Shown: in pieces, positions 53,701 to 59,340 of the stretch
How positions within the stretch are numbered: position 1 is the stretch's first letter
How the letters are laid out: every line of letters begins with the position of its first letter
From: a virus
DNA: 59,340 bases
Virus record (IMG/VR): IMGVR_UViG_3300038455_000058
Coordinates: 1 to 59,340 of that record
Direction: 5' to 3' (one strand)
The notes under the pieces: generated by a model
What the model was told of the DNA's origin: nothing
Seen by the model: the letters and a program-made list of their open reading frames with translations, nothing else
The model's database searches: none
Translations under genes and position numbers: made by a program

Positions 53701-54902
53701 GTGTTCCGGTTGAGCTCAGGTTCTCGGGCGGCGAGATCCTGAGAGCGTGGGAATCTGTGTCCTTAAGGGACACTTTCACGGACCCACTCGGTGACGCCTC
53801 CCTGACGGCCCGTCCGCCGCGCGAGCTGATCGAGAGTTACAACGCCAGGCTGGTCAAGGGCTCGCTGGTATCTGTCATCGTGAACGGTGCGCCGCAGGGC
53901 GTGAATCTGATCCAGTCGGTGACGCGCCGGATCGATCGCAACGGCGTCTCGTTTGACGTGGAGTGCCAGTCTGTGCTGGCCACCCCGTACGAGGCAAGCG
54001 CAAACCCGGACTATGCCTTCTCCAGCAAGACTGACACGCCCATCTCGGCCGTGGTCCTGGACATCATGCGCCCATTCGGCTTCGAGGAGGTGTTCATCAA
54101 CGCAGAGGATGACGTTCCTGCGCGGATGGGCAAGGCGCTCAAGCACACCGGCGGGAAGCTCTTCGTCGAGGCGCTTAAGCACCAGGACTGCCAGGTCCAG
54201 GAGGGGGAGACGGCGTACGGCGTTGTCGATCGCATCGTCAACCGCCTGGGTCTCATCCTGCGCGTGGACGTGGCCGGACGACTTCTGTTGGTGCGCCCAC
54301 GATACGACCAGGATGCGGCGTACACGCTGGTGCACGATTTCCTGAACACGCACCGCGGCGATCACATGCTCGATGGGATCGAGATCCGCGACACCAACAA
54401 GAATCAGCACAGCGAGTGCGTGGTGCGCGGTGTGGCGAAGGACTCCGGCGACCAGACCCAGACTTCGCAGCCGATCGCCAGGGTTGGCAAGAGCGGCTTT
54501 CGTCCAACGACGGCGCCATACGGCAAGGTGCCGCTCACCACACTCGAGGACGGGCGGCACACCTACTCTTCGGACGACAGCATCGCGCCGTACAAGCCCA
54601 AGTTCTTCAAGGACAAGAAGATCCGGGACAAGGCTCGAGCCCAATCGCTCGCCAAGCTGATCCTGGGCATGAAGGCGAAGGACGCGTTTACCGTCAAGTG
54701 CGAGGTTGCGGGCTTCGTCTCACGAGAAGGGCGCGTGTGGAGCATTGATACTGTGGCTCGCGTGGTCATCGGATCGATCGGACTCGATGAGAACATGTGG
54801 ATCCTGTCCCGCGAGCTGAAGGCTGACCGCCAACGCGGGCAGATCACCAGCTTGGAACTGATCCCGCTCAATAGTCTGCAGCTTGGCGACGTGCCGACGT
54901 GA
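53697..54902 (+). CDS. Mu gpP-like baseplate hub protein
   Basis: 401 aa from GTG 53697. VELRFSGGEILRAWESVSLR, SVLATPYEASANPDYAFSSK and a late conserved region (GFVSREGRVWSIDTVARVVI, ENMWILSRELKADRQRGQIT) match Mu gpP / T4 gp27-type hub proteins. Forms the trimeric ring on which the spike sits. Confidence 0.75.
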   Translation: MSVPVELRFSGGEILRAWESVSLRDTFTDPLGDASLTARPPRELIESYNARLVKGSLVSVIVNGAPQGVNLIQSVTRRIDRNGVSFDVECQSVLATPYEASANPDYAFSSKTDTPISAVVLDIMRPFGFEEVFINAEDDVPARMGKALKHTGGKLFVEALKHQDCQVQEGETAYGVVDRIVNRLGLILRVDVAGRLLLVRPRYDQDAAYTLVHDFLNTHRGDHMLDGIEIRDTNKNQHSECVVRGVAKDSGDQTQTSQPIARVGKSGFRPTTAPYGKVPLTTLEDGRHTYSSDDSIAPYKPKFFKDKKIRDKARAQSLAKLILGMKAKDAFTVKCEVAGFVSREGRVWSIDTVARVVIGSIGLDENMWILSRELKADRQRGQITSLELIPLNSLQLGDVPT

Positions 54903-55360
54903 TTATCTATAGCTGGACAGCGTTTCGTCACCACTTCAACCCGTTCGGGGACATCGGTCCAGACGGCGTGGAGGGGTGGCCGATCGATGACGTGAGGGCC
55001 GGCGGATTCGACGGCGGCTTCTCTGGCATCGCTGAGCCAATCACGGCGTTTCCGATTGATGTATCCGTTGACGGCAGCGCGTCCGGTGCACTCGCGTACC
55101 ACGCGTACCTCAGCCAGAGGACCGACGATCCGGATGCTCAGTACCTGTCTATCATCAGGAAGAGCGGCAAGAGCGGGACGTTTACGATCGGGCTGACGGC
55201 GCTTGCAGTGACCGAACTTGGGTTGACGCTGGCCACCGATCCAGTCAGCTCGGCGCAGCTCATCCAGGCCCTCAAGTACGTGACTCTCTACGTCCAGCGC
55301 CTCTCTGATGGCGCGATCCAGCTGGTGAACTTGCTGGACGCGACCTTGCCAGACGCATGA
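54899..55360 (+). CDS. baseplate-associated hypothetical protein
   Basis: 153 aa from GTG 54899. GGFSGIAEPITAFPIDVSVD, AYLSQRTDDPDAQYLSIIRK and FTIGLTALAVTELGLTL. Beta-rich first half, helical end. Lies between hub and spike genes; no family seen. Confidence 0.5.
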   Translation: MIIYSWTAFRHHFNPFGDIGPDGVEGWPIDDVRAGGFDGGFSGIAEPITAFPIDVSVDGSASGALAYHAYLSQRTDDPDAQYLSIIRKSGKSGTFTIGLTALAVTELGLTLATDPVSSAQLIQALKYVTLYVQRLSDGAIQLVNLLDATLPDA

Positions 55361-56046
55361 TCAAATTCGCCGACCACACTACCGGCATCTCAGACGTCCT
55401 CGGCTCGAGCGTGGACGGTGGAGAGGTGCGGCTCAACCTGGGTTTCTACCAGGGGACGAGCGAGGACCTTGGGATCGGTGCCGCCTCGCCGATGTGGAGT
55501 CAGGCTGGCTTCGCCTCTAGACCGGCTGACCCTGGGTCTGGTGGTGCCGCTATGGCACTGTGGCTCCAGGATGGGGACCAGCGTCGCGTGCTCGCGACCA
55601 GGGACAATAGGCGCGTAGAGAAGGTCGGGGATCTGAAGCCAGGTGGCGTCGCTATCTTCTCTAGCGGCACGTCAAACAGCTTCGTCACGCTCGACGGAGA
55701 GAACGGAACTATCTCGATCTACTCCCCGTACGCCTACTCGTCTGACGTGCCAGGCAAGGCGCACCTGATCGCGCTCAACACAGAGTCGGGCAATGAGTCC
55801 ATCTCGATCGTGCACGGTGAGGGGCACTCGATCCTGATGACTACGAGCGGGAGCCTTGTGTTGAAGAACAAGGCCGGAGACGCGTACATCGAGATCAATG
55901 ATGGCGGCATCGTGCTCAACGGCAACGTGACAATCAACGGTGGATTCGTCGCTGGTGATGTCACTACAGCGCTCCCAGTACTGGTCGGTACACCGCCAGG
56001 TACTCCGTCGACGGTCGTCAAGATCAGCATCAACCCGCCGCCTTGA
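55357..56046 (+). CDS. Mu gp45-like baseplate spike protein (gpV)
   Basis: 229 aa. OB-fold-like N terminus (VDGGEVRLNLGFYQGTSEDL), WSQAGFASRPADPG, then a beta-rich helical spike stretch (FVTLDGENGTISIYSPYAYS, EGHSILMTTSGSLVLKNKAG, GGIVLNGNVTINGGFVAGDV). Ends GTPPGTPSTVVKISINPPP without the iron-binding H-x-H tip known in Mu gp45. Trimeric membrane-piercing spike. Confidence 0.8.
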   Translation: MIKFADHTTGISDVLGSSVDGGEVRLNLGFYQGTSEDLGIGAASPMWSQAGFASRPADPGSGGAAMALWLQDGDQRRVLATRDNRRVEKVGDLKPGGVAIFSSGTSNSFVTLDGENGTISIYSPYAYSSDVPGKAHLIALNTESGNESISIVHGEGHSILMTTSGSLVLKNKAGDAYIEINDGGIVLNGNVTINGGFVAGDVTTALPVLVGTPPGTPSTVVKISINPPP

Positions 56047-56348
56047 GCAATTGTGCATTCCCTGCGCTGAGCCTGTCCTTGGCGCTCCCGGCACTGCCAG
56101 GGCTCAGCCTGCCATCCTTGCCGTCTCTACCACCTCTCCCGAGCCTTCCAGGGCTGCCAGCGCTCGACATCAGCCTGGCACTTCCGGCGCTCCCAGGGCT
56201 CTCCCTGCCGTCTCTGCCGAGTCTCCCGAGCCTGCCGAGCCTCCCAGGATTGCCGTCTCTGAGCCTGTCCCTGGCAATCCCATCGCTGCCAGGGCTGACG
56301 CTGCCGAGCCTACCGGCGCTACCAAGCCTCTTCTGTCCGCTGGACTAG
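56043..56348 (+). CDS. Leu-Pro-Ser repeat protein, possible spike tip or needle
   Basis: 101 aa from TTG 56043 (overlapping the spike stop). Almost entirely Leu, Pro, Ser, Ala and Gly in a three-residue rhythm (LPSLPSLPPLPSLPGLP), arranged as three 32-residue repeats beginning at L11, I43 and L75 (LSLALPALPGL, ISLALPALPGL, LSLAIPSLPGL). One Cys near each end (Cys4, Cys98). The repeats are also visible at DNA level, so the array may change length by slippage. The triplet pattern favours a polyproline-II rod. Gene position right after the spike suggests a spike extension or apex. Confidence 0.6.
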   Translation: MSNCAFPALSLSLALPALPGLSLPSLPSLPPLPSLPGLPALDISLALPALPGLSLPSLPSLPSLPSLPGLPSLSLSLAIPSLPGLTLPSLPALPSLFCPLD

Positions 56349-56551
56349 GGGTAGACAACGACACACACGTAGGCGCCGTCGTTGCGGGTGAAGCACTTGC
56401 ACGACATGTGCTCGTAGAGCGCCAGGAAGCCGATCGCCAGCGCCACGCCGACAGCGAGCCGAACTACCACGGCTGGGCTCGGTCTGGGCTTCGGCTCGAC
56501 CACCTCGACCACATCCTCGGCGCGCAGCTCCTCAGGCTCCATGAGAAGCAT
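56345..56551 (-). CDS. small membrane protein (moron gene 2)
   Basis: 68 aa from ATG 56551. An acidic N terminus (EPEELRAEDVVEVVEPKPRP), a transmembrane helix about 28-47 (VVVRLAVGVALAIGFLALYE), and a Cys-containing outer end (CKCFTRNDGAYVC). It follows the lipoprotein gene by 8 nt on the strand opposite to the tail operon, and its stop meets the repeat-protein stop. Likely co-expressed with the lipoprotein in the lysogen. Confidence 0.65.
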   Translation of the reverse strand: MLLMEPEELRAEDVVEVVEPKPRPSPAVVVRLAVGVALAIGFLALYEHMSCKCFTRNDGAYVCVVVYP

Positions 56552-56559
56552 GCTACCGC

Positions 56560-56949
56560 CTACTCCGGCAGCTTGTCCACACACAAGCCATTCCCGTTGC
56601 AGACGCCCTCAGAGCACGGGAAGCCAGGCGGCATGGCAACGATGCCACAGACGCCATGACCGCACGTCTTGCTCCAGCAATCAGGCGATCCAGACACGAC
56701 GCCGTGGCTCACCACCACCGGATCTGGGCACTCCAGTGCGCACGCACAGTAATCGGCGTTCGGGACCACGCCACATGGACCTACATCTGGCTTGACAGGC
56801 GGCGGGATGTGCGGAGTGACGATCTCGCCTGAGCCGCCAGCACCATCACCGCCGGCACCACCGCCACCAGTTCCGCCTTCGGTGGAATCGTCAGTGGCGC
56901 CACCGCAGGCGCAAAGCGCAATCGCGATCACAGCAAACAGAGTCCTCAT
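56560..56949 (-). CDS. lipoprotein (moron gene 1)
   Basis: 129 aa from ATG 56949. Signal peptide and lipobox ALCAC (Cys15), then a Gly/Ser/Asp linker (GGTGGGGAGGDGAGGSGE) like surface lipoproteins of Polyangia. The folded part has ten Cys (PCGVVPNADYCACALECPDP, CWSKTCGHGVCG, PCSEGVCNGNGLC), probably disulfide-paired. A TTGACA promoter precedes it. Proposed role: lysogenic conversion or exclusion of other phages at the envelope; inference. Confidence 0.75.
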   Translation of the reverse strand: MRTLFAVIAIALCACGGATDDSTEGGTGGGGAGGDGAGGSGEIVTPHIPPPVKPDVGPCGVVPNADYCACALECPDPVVVSHGVVSGSPDCWSKTCGHGVCGIVAMPPGFPCSEGVCNGNGLCVDKLPE

Positions 56950-56984
56950 TCCGCGCAGGCTAATCACCCCACAGAGACTGTCAA
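56950..56984 (-). promoter_or_regulatory. leaderless promoter of the moron
   Basis: Leftward TTGACA (56979-56984), 16-bp spacer, TAGCCT (56957-56962), then 7 nt to ATG 56949. Same geometry as the promoter at 2909-2943. It makes the two opposite-strand genes independent of late transcription. Confidence 0.6.
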
Positions 56985-56987
56985 CGC

Positions 56988-57377
56988 GTGCCTTACACGA
57001 AGGGTCCATACTCCACGCCGTCATCGATTCCGGCGCCAGACCGCCCGGAGCTTTCTGATAGCCGTGGAATCCAGTTCTCCACAGGCACCTATATCACGAA
57101 TTCCGCCGGTGGATTCGATGCGATGCCGCCGATTGCCCAGCGTGTCCTGCTCCTCGTGGCGTTTGCGGGCGGCACACCAGACCCGCTGATTACGCCCCAG
57201 GCGATGGCGTCCGCCAAGGACCGCATCCGCAAAGCTCTATCGATTCTCACCAGCGGGAAGACGCCAGCCATTCGGATCGATGAACTCGAAGCGTCCCGCA
57301 CCGGCGCCGGCACAACCGGAATCACACTTAGGTTTAAGGACTTGACTACTTCGCTTAGCCACACGGTGCAGCTGTGA
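56988..57377 (+). CDS. baseplate wedge protein, gpW/Mu gp46-like
   Basis: 129 aa from GTG 56988. IQFSTGTYITNSAGGFDAMP, PIAQRVLLLVAFAGGTPDPL, then SAKDRIRKALSILTSGKTPA and TGAGTTGITLRFKDLTTSLS follow the W / gp25-type wedge layout. Coupled to the J-like gene by GTGA. Its start lies just outside the opposite-strand promoter. Confidence 0.65.
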   Translation: MPYTKGPYSTPSSIPAPDRPELSDSRGIQFSTGTYITNSAGGFDAMPPIAQRVLLLVAFAGGTPDPLITPQAMASAKDRIRKALSILTSGKTPAIRIDELEASRTGAGTTGITLRFKDLTTSLSHTVQL

Positions 57378-58870
57378 CGCTACCCGCAGTTGACGGCGTA
57401 CTGTATCCGACGCCTCAGGAGTGCCTTGACCAGGTACTGGACGACATCCGCTATGCGTACGAGCAGCGCGGACTCGTTGCCAATGTTGACGAGGGTAGCG
57501 ATCACTGGATCCGCGCGAAGGCATATGCAGCGCGGGCGTCGATCTCATTCCAGAACAACAAACTGTCCCTCGCCAACCTGTCCCCGCGTACGGCTACGGG
57601 GGACGCACTTGAGGACATCTGCGCCGTATACGGCGTCTCGAGGCGCGCGGCCTCTAAGGCGTCCGGCTTCGTTGAGATCTCGTCAACCGGCTCCGTCACA
57701 ATCCCAGCCGAGTACGCGCTCAGCGCTCCCAACGGTGAGCGGTACCAGACCATCACGGCCAACACGGTTGATGATGGCGACCTGGTTGAGATCATCGCGA
57801 TCGGCACCGGAGAGGCTACCAACCAGGATGCCGACACTATTCTCCAGTGGGAAAGCTCGGCCGTTGGCGGTCTCCAGCCAACGGCCACCGTAGACTCTGG
57901 TGAGATTGACGGCGGCGAGGAGGAGGACGACGACGAGACGCTAAGGGATCGGCTCATCCGCCGCCTATCTACTCCGGCACTCGGCGGCACCGCAGCACAG
58001 GTTGCGCAGTTCGCCGAGGACGCCAGCGCGGGTGTGGAGCAAGCCTTCGTCTACGCGTCTGTCCGTGGTCCAGGTAGCTACGACGTTGCCGTTACAGCGG
58101 CCGGCGGGGATCGCACTCTGTCACCCACCACGGTTGGCGTGGTCGACGATGCTGTGCGCGCCGAGTTCCCAGGCATCGTAGACCTCAACACCACCAGCGT
58201 CTCACCGCAGGAAGTGGACGTCATCCTAAATATGACGTTGCCCCTTCCGCTTACCGCCGGCGGCTCTGGCGGCGGATGGCGCGATGCCTCACCGTGGCCC
58301 AGCACCAACGACGGCACGCTGGCGAAGGTCACCAACAAGAGCGGTACCACAGTCACCGTCAACTCCACCAGCTCGGATCCTCCTGTTGCTGGAAAGCGAT
58401 TCGGAATCTGGGATCCGGTTGGCGGCGAGATGCTGGAATTCACCGTCCAGTCCGTTGCCGGATCCACTGGCGCGTACGTTGTCACGCCAGACCCCGCGGT
58501 GAGCTCGCCGCTGACTGCAGTTCAGATAGGCGCATATGTATCCGCCGGCGCGCTCAGCCTGACCGAGTACGCAACGGACTTCGCCGATCAGATTGCCACG
58601 CTTGGTCCAGGCGAGAAGACCGACAACGCAAACATCCTCCCGCGCGGAAGGCGACAGCCGTCTCCGGACACGGACAAGCCCGCTGCGCTCACCACGCTTC
58701 AGATCGCTGGCGTCACCGGAGCACACGCCGAGATCCTGAATCTCGAGTACGCGGCGAGATACGCGACCGGCACGACCACACCTCTCACATCGCCGAGCTT
58801 GCCAGCTACCACGGCTGACCCGCCTCGGATTCTGGTGCTAAAGCACCTTTCCTTTAGGCGACAGATCTAA
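57374..58870 (+). CDS. baseplate J-like protein (Mu gp47)
   Basis: 498 aa from GTG 57374. J-like pattern: LDQVLDDIRYAYEQRGLVAN, VDEGSDHWIRAKAYAARASI, GFVEISSTGSVTIPAEYALS, DETLRDRLIRRLSTPALGG, then GVEQAFVYASVRGPGSYDVA. Two acidic/Thr-Ser segments (about 175-190 and 290-390) enlarge the C-terminal half, including a small beta insertion (VAGKRFGIWDPVGGEMLEFT). Forms the baseplate wedge ring. Confidence 0.85.
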   Translation: MTLPAVDGVLYPTPQECLDQVLDDIRYAYEQRGLVANVDEGSDHWIRAKAYAARASISFQNNKLSLANLSPRTATGDALEDICAVYGVSRRAASKASGFVEISSTGSVTIPAEYALSAPNGERYQTITANTVDDGDLVEIIAIGTGEATNQDADTILQWESSAVGGLQPTATVDSGEIDGGEEEDDDETLRDRLIRRLSTPALGGTAAQVAQFAEDASAGVEQAFVYASVRGPGSYDVAVTAAGGDRTLSPTTVGVVDDAVRAEFPGIVDLNTTSVSPQEVDVILNMTLPLPLTAGGSGGGWRDASPWPSTNDGTLAKVTNKSGTTVTVNSTSSDPPVAGKRFGIWDPVGGEMLEFTVQSVAGSTGAYVVTPDPAVSSPLTAVQIGAYVSAGALSLTEYATDFADQIATLGPGEKTDNANILPRGRRQPSPDTDKPAALTTLQIAGVTGAHAEILNLEYAARYATGTTTPLTSPSLPATTADPPRILVLKHLSFRRQI

Positions 58871-59340
58871 TGCTTAGCCGAGACATCGACGATTTCGGTG
58901 GCGTCCGAGTTGACGCCAAGCCCATCTCTAACCCGCAGACTCAGGTCTCCGCGGCCTCTCTGAATCGCCTCCTCGAGGACGTGGCCCAGATGACGCGCAC
59001 TGCAACGCGCGCCATCATCCACTTCTCACCGGTGCCGTCTGGTGACCCGACCATCTCGTACTTCACGAGCGTGTGGGGCAGCGGAAGCGAGCAGACTCCA
59101 GATGCCGAGAGGACTGGCACCGGCGTCTACGTGTTCACGTTTGATACATCGTTCACCGATTCTCTAGGCGAGTCCGAGGACGTCTCGTTTCTGTCTGGCG
59201 TCACCGGCACGATCGGTGAGACCACCGGTCGCGCCGAGATCCTGTCACTGGCCGACAACGTTGTGACCATCGGAATCCTTGATGACACGGACATGGCGTC
59301 CGATCTCACCGGTGCCGAGACGATCGTGGTGTGGCTTAGA
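58870..59340 (+). CDS. tail/baseplate protein, truncated by window end
   Basis: The first 157 codons from ATG 58870 (shares a base with the previous TAA). SRDIDDFGGVRVDAKPISNP, VSAASLNRLLEDVAQMTRTA, then beta-rich YVFTFDTSFTDSLGESEDVS. After a J-like gene, Mu-like phages encode gp48 and then the fibre; the sequence could be either. The gene continues beyond the window. Confidence 0.55.
   Translation, partial: MLSRDIDDFGGVRVDAKPISNPQTQVSAASLNRLLEDVAQMTRTATRAIIHFSPVPSGDPTISYFTSVWGSGSEQTPDAERTGTGVYVFTFDTSFTDSLGESEDVSFLSGVTGTIGETTGRAEILSLADNVVTIGILDDTDMASDLTGAETIVVWLR

Noticed and set aside
53763-54644. 293-codon open frame antisense to the gpP-like gene
   Set aside because: Same shadow pattern; the sense strand has clear family motifs and coupled starts.
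1-59340. CRISPR array
   Set aside because: Direct repeats found are short (9-18 bp) and close together or coding; none has regular spacers.
1-59340. lysis cassette (holin, endolysin, spanin)
   Set aside because: Small membrane proteins are present, but no muramidase, amidase or peptidase motif was found; the cassette is probably outside the window.

Overview
This window is most of a GC-rich temperate phage or prophage with a contractile tail (myovirus morphology). The gene order is repressor-centred, as in lambda. A leftward arm of minus-strand genes (69-13887) and a long rightward operon (14743 to the right end) diverge from a CI-like repressor at 13972-14487. The window cuts a gene at the right edge and probably one at the left. 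No endolysin, holin or tail fibre gene is visible, so those presumably lie outside. The host is uncertain. The Gly-rich linker of the 56560-56949 lipoprotein and the pilin-like fold of the 69-590 lipoprotein recall Myxococcota (Polyangia-like) proteins; this is inference.

Left arm, read leftward from 13887: about 30 tightly packed genes, mostly under 100 codons and many with Cys pairs. Among them are a recombination module (single-strand annealing protein 10181-10978 plus a RecB/Cas4-like nuclease 9427-10167), a PAPS-reductase-like PP-loop protein, a large serine integrase (3595-5082) followed by an AP2/GIY-YIG-type protein, ribbon-helix-helix regulators, and a pilin-like lipoprotein at the edge. 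Several transcription units begin with promoters whose -10 box lies 6-9 bases before the start codon, which predicts leaderless mRNAs.

Control region 13888-14742: the repressor is flanked by two inverted copies of a 29-bp promoter/operator repeat (PL- and PR-like), with a separate leaderless promoter for the repressor.

Right arm, early/replication (14743-34385): a Cro-like HTH, an XRE/sigma-region-4 fusion, a DNA methyltransferase, MazG, a beta clamp (DnaN), an AEP primase, an initiator gene carrying iterons, a DnaB helicase, RusA, an excisionase-like protein with three 10-bp iterons after it, and many small genes. No DNA polymerase is seen, so the phage clamp probably recruits the host replicase.

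Right arm, late (34398-59340): terminase small and large subunits, portal, scaffold, major capsid, four related beta-sandwich proteins, connectors, sheath, tube, tape measure (709 aa) and Mu-like baseplate genes (N-, P-, 45-, 46-, 47-like). It includes an extraordinary Leu-Pro-Ser repeat protein and an opposite-strand moron (lipoprotein plus membrane protein, with its own promoter).

The most unusual theme is heavy invasion by free-standing homing-type nucleases (HNH x4-5, endonuclease VII x2, GIY-YIG-like x1). One HNH gene is nested out of frame inside the methyltransferase, whose own frame stays open through the 453-bp insertion and is flanked by duplicated coding sequence. Another HNH gene ends in a duplicated copy of the mazG tail. 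Nearly all adjacent genes overlap by 4 nt (ATGA, GTGA or TTGA), which fixes most starts.
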